From G963664115 sp965263045 (GTDB lineage: Bacteria; Acidobacteriota; Terriglobia; 20CM-2-55-15), in the NCBI GenBank assembly GCA_965263045.1, contig CBDHGK010000041.1:5146001-5210000 (forward strand): a stretch of DNA of 64,000 nucleotides, read 5' to 3'. Both the position numbers and the translations under genes were made by a program. The notes below the pieces were generated by a model. The model was not told where the DNA came from. It searched no databases and was given only the letters and a program-made list of their open reading frames with translations. Of this stretch, positions 17,403-24,699 are shown piece after piece; position 1 is the stretch's first letter; the number at the start of each line of letters is the position of its first letter.

Positions 17403-18926
17403 CTACCGGCTACCACGTTCCTGATAGAACTTTTGTTTGGCATCGTTGATGGCGGCTTCCAGTTCCGCAGTCAGGTCGTCGTCGAGTATTTTTTTCTCCG
17501 TGATGTTCTTGAGAAGATCCGGTTTGCTGGTGTCCAGGAAGCGGTGCAGTTCGGCTTCGAAGTCTCCCAGATCGGTCACTTCCATGTCGTCGAGGAAACC
17601 TTTCGTTCCTGCGTATATGATGGCCACCTGGTTGGCGACCGGTAGCGGGACGTACTGGCCCTGCTTCAGAATTTCGGTCAGGCGTTCACCACGCGCCAGC
17701 TGGGCTTGTGTGGCCTTGTCCAGATCCGATCCGAACTGGGCAAAAGCCGCGAGTTCGCGGAACTGGGCCAGGTCCAGACGCAGCGTTCCCGCCACCTGCC
17801 GCATTGCCCGGATCTGCGCGCTGCCACCCACGCGGGAAACCGAAAGTCCGACGTTCACGGCCGGACGAATGCCCGAATGGAACAAATCCGATTCCAGGTA
17901 GATCTGGCCGTCGGTGATCGAAATGACATTGGTTGGGATATACGCCGCAACGTCACCCGCCTGTGTCTCGATGATGGGCAGGGCGGTGAGTGATCCGCCG
18001 CCGTTTTCGTCGCTCAGTTTGGACGCGCGTTCGAGGAGCCTGGAGTGGAGATAGAACACGTCGCCCGGGTATGCCTCACGACCCGGGGGCCGCCTGAGCA
18101 GGAGGGATATCTCCCGGTAGGCAGCCGCATGCTTCGAAAGGTCATCGTAGATACAGAGCACGTGGCGTCCTGTGTCGCGGAAATACTCGCCGAGGGCGCA
18201 GCCGGCATACGGCGCCAGAAACTGCATGGGTGCGGGATCGCTGGCTGAGGCCGAAACGACGATGGAATAATCCATCGCGCCGGCGTCCTCGAGCGTTTTC
18301 ACCACCTGCGCGACGGTGGATCGTTTCTGGCCGATCGCAACATATATACAGATGACGTCCAGGCCTTTCTGGTTGATGATCGTATCGATCGCGACGGCCG
18401 TCTTCCCGGTTTGCCGGTCGCCGATGATCAACTCACGCTGTCCGCGCCCGATGGGTATCATCGCGTCGATTGGCTTCAGACCGGTCTGCAGCGGTTCGGT
18501 CACCGGCTGTCGATCGATGACGCCGGGAGCGAGCCGTTCAATCGGAAGGGTCTTGTCGGATGCGATGGCGCCCTTACCGTCGATCGGCTGCGCCAGCGCG
18601 TTGACGACGCGGCCGGAGAGGGACTCACCGACTGGAACTTCCATGATGCGACCGGTCCGGCGGACCTGGTCACCTTCACGAATTTGGGTGTACTCGCCGA
18701 GTAAGACGACTCCGACCTGAGACTCTTCCAGGTTCAGCGCGAGCCCCATGACGCCATGCGGGAATTCGAGCAACTCACCCGCCATCGCTTTCTCGAGACC
18801 GTAGACGCGTGCGATACCGTCTCCGACTGAGATTACGCTACCAACTTCATTGACCTCGAGTCCCGGACGGTACTCATCGATTTGCTCTCGTATAATCTTG
18901 CTGATTTCTTCTGCCTTGATCTCCAT
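17403..18926 (-). CDS. atpA: F-type ATP synthase alpha subunit
   Basis: 507 residues. The noncatalytic nucleotide site is visible as GDRQTGKTAVAIDTI near 170, and the N-terminus has MEIKAEEISKIIREQI, the helix that binds delta. Further motifs are GRGQREL, CIYVAIGQKRS and VGLSVSRVGGSAQ. With beta it forms the alpha3-beta3 hexamer. It follows atpH after a short gap in the same direction. Length is normal. Confidence 0.97.
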   Translation of the reverse strand: MEIKAEEISKIIREQIDEYRPGLEVNEVGSVISVGDGIARVYGLEKAMAGELLEFPHGVMGLALNLEESQVGVVLLGEYTQIREGDQVRRTGRIMEVPVGESLSGRVVNALAQPIDGKGAIASDKTLPIERLAPGVIDRQPVTEPLQTGLKPIDAMIPIGRGQRELIIGDRQTGKTAVAIDTIINQKGLDVICIYVAIGQKRSTVAQVVKTLEDAGAMDYSIVVSASASDPAPMQFLAPYAGCALGEYFRDTGRHVLCIYDDLSKHAAAYREISLLLRRPPGREAYPGDVFYLHSRLLERASKLSDENGGGSLTALPIIETQAGDVAAYIPTNVISITDGQIYLESDLFHSGIRPAVNVGLSVSRVGGSAQIRAMRQVAGTLRLDLAQFRELAAFAQFGSDLDKATQAQLARGERLTEILKQGQYVPLPVANQVAIIYAGTKGFLDDMEVTDLGDFEAELHRFLDTSKPDLLKNITEKKILDDDLTAELEAAINDAKQKFYQERGSR

Positions 18927-18983
18927 TGGGCTCCCTGACTCAACCGCTCAGATTAGTTTCCATCGCTAGTGGGTATTCTGACT

Positions 18984-19526
18984 TCAACTCGCCACCAAAC
19001 GCTCCTTGAAACCGGCCAACTGCTGGAGCAGCGATCCATCATAGATCGTGCTGCCGATCCGGACGACCAGGCCACCGATCAACGAGGGATCGACTTCGAC
19101 TTCCATGACAACGCTCTTGCCGAGCGTTTTCTCTAACTTTCCGACGACTTCCGCCTGCTGCGCTTCGGACAAAGGACCGGCCGACCGCACAACGGCCCGA
19201 ACGATATTGTTCTTCGCATCGAGCATCTGTCGATAGGCGTCGATCAGGTCGTCCAGTATTTCGAGTCGCCGTCGCTCGACGATCAGGTGCAACAACTTCC
19301 CGACACGTGGGTCCAGTGCCATCGCTTCACTGATATCGTCGACGAACCGGTCTCTGCGATCCGGAGGTATCACTGGATTTATCAATAGCTTACGGGAATC
19401 GGGCTCGATCTCAAGAAGTGACTTGATCTGTCCTAACTGCGCTAAACCGGCATCTGCACCCGCAGCGTCTTCCGCGCTGAGAGCTTCAATAAGGGCCCTG
19501 GCGTATCGACTTGCTACTATGGTCAT
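18984..19526 (-). CDS. atpH: F-type ATP synthase delta subunit
   Basis: 180 residues. An N-terminal helical bundle begins MTIVASRYARALIEAL, and the C-terminal domain ends with EVDPSLIGGLVVRIGSTIYDGSLLQQLAGF, the signature of bacterial delta/OSCP. It connects the peripheral stalk (the two b-type subunits encoded just upstream) to the top of F1. Its start lies nine bases after the atpF stop. Confidence 0.95.
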   Translation of the reverse strand: MTIVASRYARALIEALSAEDAAGADAGLAQLGQIKSLLEIEPDSRKLLINPVIPPDRRDRFVDDISEAMALDPRVGKLLHLIVERRRLEILDDLIDAYRQMLDAKNNIVRAVVRSAGPLSEAQQAEVVGKLEKTLGKSVVMEVEVDPSLIGGLVVRIGSTIYDGSLLQQLAGFKERLVAS

Positions 19527-19535
19527 AGTATATGC

Positions 19536-20165
19536 TTATAGGCCCTCTACGGCCCGACGTACGAGGCGGCCGTGGTCCTGATCCGTCATCCGGGAACGGA
19601 GCTTTTCCTCTGCCTCCCGTACAACATGGTCGGCGATCTGGGCCCGGATTTCCGCTTCCATTACACCAGACACACGATCGACCTCAACTTCCGATCGATG
19701 CAATGCCCTGCCGACCTCTTTCTTAGCGTCAGCAACAATTCGTTCCCGCTCTTTATGGGCCGATTTGTCCGCGTCCACACCGATGGCGGCAATCTCGGTG
19801 GCCAGACTGGCCAGGCGACCGTCGATGTCTGCGATCCGTCGGGTGGCGTCATTCTGCGCCGCACGCGATTTCTCAAGACCTCCCAGGATTTGCTGCCGCC
19901 GCGTCTCGAAGAATTCCGCCACGGGTTGCCGCAACAGGTAGCCCAGTCCACCAAAGAGAATGGCGAAATTGATCCATCGCATCACCAAGGCAAGCAGACC
20001 ACCTTCTTCTGCTCCCGCTTCACCACCGAACTCTTCCGCCGCAGCGGCGGGCTCGACTCCTTCCTGCGCCGAGACAGAGATTGCCCCAGGCGCCAGGAGG
20101 ACAGCCGCAACGAATGCCAATGCCAAGAAAACGGGTAACCAGCGAAATTTCATTCTGATTTTCAA
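19536..20165 (-). CDS. atpF: F-type ATP synthase b subunit with N-terminal extension
   Basis: 209 residues, longer than the usual 155-170. The extra N-terminus looks like a signal peptide (RWLPVFLALAFVAAVLLAPGAISVSAQ) followed by an acidic, Ala-rich stretch (EEFGGEAGAEEGG). Then comes the true b membrane helix (LVMRWINFAILFGGLGYLL) and a long charged coiled coil. The extension may be cleaved or may cross the membrane as an additional segment. It overlaps the upstream b' gene by four bases (start at 20165, b' stop at 20162), so the two are translationally coupled and probably make a b/b' heterodimer stalk. Confidence 0.9.
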   Translation of the reverse strand: MKIRMKFRWLPVFLALAFVAAVLLAPGAISVSAQEGVEPAAAAEEFGGEAGAEEGGLLALVMRWINFAILFGGLGYLLRQPVAEFFETRRQQILGGLEKSRAAQNDATRRIADIDGRLASLATEIAAIGVDADKSAHKERERIVADAKKEVGRALHRSEVEVDRVSGVMEAEIRAQIADHVVREAEEKLRSRMTDQDHGRLVRRAVEGL

Positions 20166-20581
20166 TCCTGCAAAAGGGTGTCGGAAAGACGCGCGGCAAG
20201 TACGTCAATTTCGCCTTCGAGTGCCTTCCGGGCTTCGGCCTTTTCCCTTTCCAGTCGCCGGCGAGCATCCTCGATCATCTGGTCGGCTTCACGCCGGGCA
20301 TCGTTGAGCAGCTGCGCACGCTCTTCGAGCGCTTCCTCCCGAATGGCTTCCTGGTGCTTGTAGGCATCGGCGCGAGCATCTCGGACTGCGGATTCGTACT
20401 CCGCCGTCCGTTTTTCTACTTCCTCAATCCGGCTCGCCGCCTCCTCAAGACTCCCCTCGATCGCCTGGCGACGCTCGGCGAGAATCCGGGTCACGGGCCC
20501 AAAGAAATATTTGGATAGAAATACGTATAGGATGGCAACGTAGATGACCGTTACGAGGATAGAAAGGTCGAGATCAATCAT
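20162..20581 (-). CDS. F-type ATP synthase b' (second b-type) subunit
   Basis: 139 residues: one membrane helix (LDLSILVTVIYVAILYVFLSKYFF, residues 3-27), the conserved GPVTRILAERRQAIEG turn, then a continuous amphipathic coiled coil rich in Glu, Ala and Arg. This matches ATP synthase b' of photosynthetic and acidobacterial genomes. It is the first gene of the operon. The a and c subunits of F0 are absent from this window, so they must be encoded elsewhere. Confidence 0.88.
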   Translation of the reverse strand: MIDLDLSILVTVIYVAILYVFLSKYFFGPVTRILAERRQAIEGSLEEAASRIEEVEKRTAEYESAVRDARADAYKHQEAIREEALEERAQLLNDARREADQMIEDARRRLEREKAEARKALEGEIDVLAARLSDTLLQD

Positions 20582-20842
20582 CGTTTTAGACTGGGAGGAA
20601 CCGCGACAAGTACTCTAGACACCCTTGACAACAAACGAATTAGCTTAGCATCGCGGTTATGGGGTGTCAAGGCCTCCGGAGGTCCCCCAGAGGTCCCGCT
20701 GAAGGCCTCCGAATGACAGGGATCTGCACTCACATCGAGCTGGTCCACTTGATCCGACCAGCGGAAGGCTCCGACGCCGGGAACCGAGGGGGTTTCGCAG
20801 GTTCATCCTACGACGGCGCCCAGAACTCAGGCCATAAGAGCA
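20582..20842. other. Region between selD and the ATP synthase operon
   Basis: 261 bases with no gene, presumably carrying the atp promoter (minus strand) and the end of the selD transcript. It contains partly repeated Gly/Cys-rich bases (AGGCCTCCG twice near 20668 and 20702) and an imperfect inverted repeat around GACACCCTTGAC/GTCAAGG. I could not assign promoter boxes with confidence. Confidence 0.4.
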
Positions 20843-21871
20843 TTAGAAAACATGGATGCAGGCGTCATTCAGGGTCCCCGCCAGGCCGACCTCTGCTACC
20901 GGGATACCTGCAGCCCCGATCGCGTCAATCAGACCGGAACAATCCGTCTCAGAGACGAATATCAGGAGGCCGCCAGAGGTCTGGGGGTCGAAGAGAATGT
21001 CCTGGTGGCCTTCAGGTATCATCCCTTTCAACGTGACGTGCGGGGAAAAGAATTCCCGATTGTTTTTGAGACCACCTGCGCGATGACCTTTCGAGCTGTA
21101 GTCGATGGCGCCCGCAAGAATTGGCAACCGCGCATGATTGAATTCGATGGTCAGGTTGCTTGCGCGTGCCACCTCAACTGCATGACCGATGAGTCCGAAT
21201 CCGCTGATATCCGTCATCGCCTGAACGTCGAATCCGGAGACGATTTCAGCCACCGCCCGGTTTGTTTCAAGCATCGACCCCACCGCCCCCTCAACGTGAA
21301 GGGGATCCGCCTGGCCTTTCTTTAGCGCTGTAGCGATCAGACCCGTACCCAGGCGCTTGGTCAGTAATACACGGTCGCCGATGCGGGCCCCACTGTTTTG
21401 TCGAATCTGAGTGGGGTCTATGGTGCCTGTCACCGCGTATCCGAACTTAATTTCCTCGTCCTTGACCGAATGCCCCCCTAGCAGCGCCACGTGACATTCG
21501 TTAAGTTTGTCCAGACCACCATCAATGATTTCCCGGAGCACGCTGGGATCGGGCCCTCCTTCGGGAAAGCCGACTATGGAAAGCGCCGTCAGGGGAGTGC
21601 CGCCCATCGCGTATATGTCGCTCAGCGCGTTTGCCGCAGCGATCTGACCAAACGCGAACGCGTCGTCAACTATTGGGGAGAAGAAATCGACGGTTTGAAC
21701 AAGGGCGCGCTTGTCGTCAAGTCGGTACACTCCAGCATCGTCGGCATGATCAAATCCGACCAGGACTTCTGGTATATGCTGCGACTGCAGGCCATTGAGA
21801 GCACGGTCCAGGTCCCCTGGACTCAATTTACCCGCTCAGCCGGCGCAGTTCGCAAAGCTAGTTAGTTTCAT
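20843..21871 (-). CDS. selD: Selenide, water dikinase with in-frame selenocysteine codon
   Basis: 342 residues, read from ATG at 21871 through a TGA at 21838-21836 (residue 12). The start overlaps the bactofilin stop by 14 bases and has GAGGGT just upstream. The N-terminus reads MKLTSFANCAG, then U (TGA), then AGKLSPGDLDRAL. In SelD proteins this position holds the catalytic Cys or Sec, followed by the conserved Lys. Further motifs are normal: GFDHADDAGVY, VDFFSPIVDDAF, ANALSDIYAMGG, LLGGHSV, LTKRLGTG and DPQTSGGLL. The enzyme makes selenophosphate from selenide and ATP for Sec and selenouridine synthesis. A frame starting after the TGA (TTG at 21826) would lack the catalytic residue. Sec decoding needs selA, selB and selC elsewhere in the genome. 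Confidence 0.88.
21806..21838 (-). promoter_or_regulatory. selD UGA codon and candidate bacterial SECIS hairpin
   Basis: The TGA is at 21836-21838. After 13 bases on the coding strand, GTCCAGG pairs perfectly with CCTGGAC (21806-21822) around a three-base GGA loop. Bacterial SECIS elements are small hairpins placed directly 3' of the UGA at about this distance. The apical loop has the expected G residues but no obvious bulged U, so binding by SelB is an inference. Confidence 0.6.
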
Positions 21872-22268
21872 CGACACCCTCGAACTTTACCTGTCCCGGA
21901 TCGGCTTCTTCATCCGCTTGACGGTCTTCGCTCATGCGGCAGCGCCCATCAAACATACCACCATCCTCGATCACCAGCGCCGGCGCCCGAATATCGGCGG
22001 AAACACGTCCCGTTTCGCGGATCTCGATCCGCCGGGAGGCCTCTATGTTTCCCGAGACGCGCCCGTGGATCTCCACGGCCCCCACACGAATATCCGCGTG
22101 GACGTCGGCGTGCTCCCCGACTGTCAGGACGTCGTCGGTTGAAATCGACCCGTGGAAATCGCCGTCGATTCTTAGCGTTCCAGAAAATTGAAGTTCGCCG
22201 GTTACGGCAGTGCCGCGATCCAGAAAACCCGTGATCTCTTCAGAAGAAACTTTGCCCCAATTTCGCAT
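21858..22268 (-). CDS. Bactofilin family cytoskeletal protein
   Basis: 136 residues. A short N-terminal tail is followed by the bactofilin beta-helix with its regular Gly/Asp/Val repeats: FLDRGTAVTGELQFSGTLRIDG, GSISTDDVLTVGEHADVHADI, VEIHGRVSGNIEASRRIEI, GRVSADIRAPALVIEDG. Bactofilins polymerise without nucleotide and help to position cell-wall or chromosome-segregation machinery; in Myxococcus they scaffold ParAB. Here the gene directly follows parB (18-base gap) and overlaps selD, which suits a link to segregation. Confidence 0.93.
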   Translation of the reverse strand: MRNWGKVSSEEITGFLDRGTAVTGELQFSGTLRIDGDFHGSISTDDVLTVGEHADVHADIRVGAVEIHGRVSGNIEASRRIEIRETGRVSADIRAPALVIEDGGMFDGRCRMSEDRQADEEADPGQVKFEGVDETN

Positions 22269-22286
22269 GGAACCTCCCCTGCAACC

Positions 22287-23144
22287 TCAGAAGCTTGCCT
22301 GAAGCAAACCATTGTAGAGCCTGTCGAGCTCGTCTTTCGAATGAAAATGGATTTCGATCCTGCCCCGGCTACCCGATTGTCGAATAGTGACCTTGGTTCC
22401 CAGGGCTCGCTCCAACCCTGCGAGCGCCGCCCTCACGTTTGGATCGTCGACCGATCCGGCCTTTGCCTTGGCGCCCCGCTCCTTCCGGGAACGGGTGACC
22501 AGGGCCTCAGCCTGGCGAACAGAATAGTTTCCACGGATCATTTCCTGTGCTGCAGAGAGGATTTCGTTTGTTTTCGTCAGCGACAACAGGGCCTTGGCGT
22601 GGCCGACCGTTAGCTTTCCATCCTGCAGCCACAACTGCACTTCTCCCGGCAGCTTCAGCAATCGCAACATGTTCGCCACCGTCGCCCTGCGTTTACCCAC
22701 CCGTTCGGCGAACTCGTCCTGAGTTAGACCGAACTCCGACAAGAGTCGTTGATAGGCCTGCGCCTCATCGATCGGATTGAGATCTTCGCGCTGGACGTTT
22801 TCGACCAAGGCCAGTTCCAGGGCCTGATGCTCATGGGTTTCACGGACAAGAGCTGGAATACGGGACAGACCGGCCACTTGTGCCGCGCGCCACCGACGTT
22901 CTCCGGCGACGATTTGAAAGACGCCATCCTGAAGCGACCGAACGACAATGGGCTGTACAATGCCGTGGGTCCTGATAGACGCGGCAAGGTCTTCTATACT
23001 ACTTGAATTAAAAGACTTACGTGGCTGGTCAGCGTTCGGCACGATTCGGTCCACGTCGATATCCCGTAAGCGGTCCGACTCAAGATCCGGTGTACCGAGC
23101 AGCGCGCTCAGTCCCCGGCCTAATGCTTTTCTTTGCGCGGGCAT
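22287..23144 (-). CDS. parB: Chromosome partitioning protein ParB
   Basis: 285 residues. The start MPAQRKALGRGLSALLG is typical for chromosomal ParB and lies inside the parA C-terminus (65-base overlap). The CTPase/nuclease-fold domain has QPIVVRSLQDGVFQIVAGERRWRAAQ, the GERR(W/R)RA signature. The helix-turn-helix follows (FGLTQDEFAERVGKRRATVANMLRLLKLP), and a C-terminal dimer domain ends EIHFHSKDELDRLYNGL. ParB loads onto parS, spreads and works with ParA to segregate the origin region. Confidence 0.96.
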   Translation of the reverse strand: MPAQRKALGRGLSALLGTPDLESDRLRDIDVDRIVPNADQPRKSFNSSSIEDLAASIRTHGIVQPIVVRSLQDGVFQIVAGERRWRAAQVAGLSRIPALVRETHEHQALELALVENVQREDLNPIDEAQAYQRLLSEFGLTQDEFAERVGKRRATVANMLRLLKLPGEVQLWLQDGKLTVGHAKALLSLTKTNEILSAAQEMIRGNYSVRQAEALVTRSRKERGAKAKAGSVDDPNVRAALAGLERALGTKVTIRQSGSRGRIEIHFHSKDELDRLYNGLLQASF

Positions 23145-23895
23145 TGATGACCTCCTTGGCCAGCCGAATATAACTCACTGCACCCTTCGACTTAATATCG
23201 TAGAGCAGGATGGGCTGACCGTGGCTTGGGGCTTCGCCCAGCCGAATGTTTCTTGGAATTTTGGTGGTAAACAACTTGGGGCCAAAGAATGATGCCAGAT
23301 CCGCGTGAACTTGCTGCGCAAGGTTGGTCCGCTCATCGAACATGGTGACCAGGACCCCTTCGATTTCAAGGTCCGGGTTTCTTTGACGGCGGATTTGGCG
23401 GATCGTTTCGACCAACTCAGAAATTCCCTCGAGTGCGAAGTATTCACACTGGATGGGAATCAGGACGCTGTCTGCTGCGACCAGGGCGTTGACAGTCAGC
23501 AGATCCATCGATGGCGGGCAGTCGATCAGGATGAAATCGTACTCATCGGCGATGGGGCGGAGCAACTCACGAAGCCGCCGCTCTCTCCCATCCACCTGCG
23601 CCAGCTCCAGCGTAAGACCCACGAGTTCCCGGCTTGAAGGTGCCAGATACATCGACTCCATGTCAGTCGGCAGAAGGATGGACGTAAGCGGCTCGCCGAA
23701 TGCCAAAGAATGATAGGTCGAATTCTCGTATGCCTCCCGGCGCACCCCCATTCCAGAGGTCGCATTTCCCTGAGAATCGAGATCTATAAGGAGCGTCCGC
23801 ATCTCGGCTGCCGCCAGAGACGCAGCCAGATTGATTGCCGTCGTCGTCTTACCGACGCCCCCCTTCTGGTTCGAGATTGCAATAATTCGTCCCAT
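23080..23895 (-). CDS. parA: Chromosome partitioning ATPase ParA (Soj)
   Basis: 271 residues from ATG at 23895 (MGRIIAISNQKGGVGKTTTA). The 11 extra in-frame codons upstream are rejected because the Walker motif normally starts a few residues in. The deviant Walker A KGGVGKTT, DLDSQGNAT, FILIDCPPSMDLLTVNAL and the C-terminal EVINARA are all present. It partners with ParB; a perfect parS site lies 33 bases before the start. Confidence 0.96.
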   Translation of the reverse strand: MGRIIAISNQKGGVGKTTTAINLAASLAAAEMRTLLIDLDSQGNATSGMGVRREAYENSTYHSLAFGEPLTSILLPTDMESMYLAPSSRELVGLTLELAQVDGRERRLRELLRPIADEYDFILIDCPPSMDLLTVNALVAADSVLIPIQCEYFALEGISELVETIRQIRRQRNPDLEIEGVLVTMFDERTNLAQQVHADLASFFGPKLFTTKIPRNIRLGEAPSHGQPILLYDIKSKGAVSYIRLAKEVINARAKKSIRPGTERAARYTGS

Positions 23896-23927
23896 AATCG
23901 GCGGAATGTACCACAGGGCAATTGACA

Positions 23928-23943
23928 TGTTCCACGTGGAACA
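23928..23943. promoter_or_regulatory. parS centromere site
   Basis: TGTTCCACGTGGAACA, a perfect 16-bp palindrome matching the bacterial parS pattern TGTTnCACGTGnAACA. It lies just upstream of parA, the usual place near oriC. ParB dimers would bind here and spread, which could also autoregulate the parAB transcript. Confidence 0.93.
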
Positions 23944-24039
23944 ATCGGCTCACTGCCCCTCGGACCTGGGTTTAACTGAGCCTCCAGAACCGAATTTCCG
24001 CCCGAAAACAGATCTCAGGGGGCAGAAATTCTGGAATCT

Positions 24040-24699
24040 TCATGAATCGTCTCTCTGGACAGACCCAGAAGAGGTCCGCTCCTGGAGAACGAAAATGAGT
24101 GCCCGGCGGTCAGAAAATGGTATTTCCAAAACCCGTGTGGGCAAGGCAGGGGGCTGAACCGCCTTTGTAAACCAGATAACGGTTGTCGTTTGTGGACCTT
24201 CTGGGCGTATCTTCTCCAGCATTGGAACCGTTAGCCGTATGCCCTGTAACGTGACCCAATCTGGATGTTGAAGTTCCGCAGTGACGTCTTCGAAGCGCAT
24301 GCGATGTACCGCGATCCCTGCGAGACTGAGCTGACGCGTGATCTGCCTGAGAAAAGTTGCACGCCGAGCGCGAGACTCAACAAGGTCGGTCGAAGTGAAA
24401 CCACCACGAATATTCCACGGTAGCGCCGGAGAGCCGTTTCCGGACCCAATGTCCATGTAGCGCCCTCCTGTCGGGGACAATTGTTCCAACACCCAGAGAG
24501 GCTCAACCACCAGCCGCCGAATCAGGACAGCGCCCTCGAGAGCGGTCAGATTAATCGCTCGATTCCACCGTTCCAGCACTGCGATATAGCGGAGTAGGGT
24601 TGTGATTTCGGCGTCTCTCAGCTGCAGGTCCACCGCCGTCAACTGCGCCTCAAGAGTTTCCCGGTGGGGCACCGGCAGCCCGGACATCTGACTTAACAC
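24040..24699 (-). CDS. rsmG: 16S rRNA (guanine527-N7) methyltransferase RsmG
   Basis: 219 residues of the GidB/RsmG family. LERWNRAINLTAL near residue 45 and the S-adenosylmethionine loop YMDIGSGNGSPALP near 83 are recognisable, the latter diverging from the usual DVGSGAGFPGLP. After SRARRATFLRQI the C-terminal half is weakly conserved. It methylates G527 of 16S rRNA; loss gives low-level streptomycin resistance in other bacteria. It overlaps mnmG by seven bases in the classical gidA-gidB order. Confidence 0.88.
   Translation of the reverse strand: MLSQMSGLPVPHRETLEAQLTAVDLQLRDAEITTLLRYIAVLERWNRAINLTALEGAVLIRRLVVEPLWVLEQLSPTGGRYMDIGSGNGSPALPWNIRGGFTSTDLVESRARRATFLRQITRQLSLAGIAVHRMRFEDVTAELQHPDWVTLQGIRLTVPMLEKIRPEGPQTTTVIWFTKAVQPPALPTRVLEIPFSDRRALIFVLQERTSSGSVQRDDS

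Noticed and set aside
21802..21838. SelD starting at the TTG after the TGA, with upstream codons untranslated
   Set aside because: The region before the TGA encodes the conserved SelD N-terminus in frame and its ATG overlaps the bactofilin stop, so selenocysteine read-through explains the data better.
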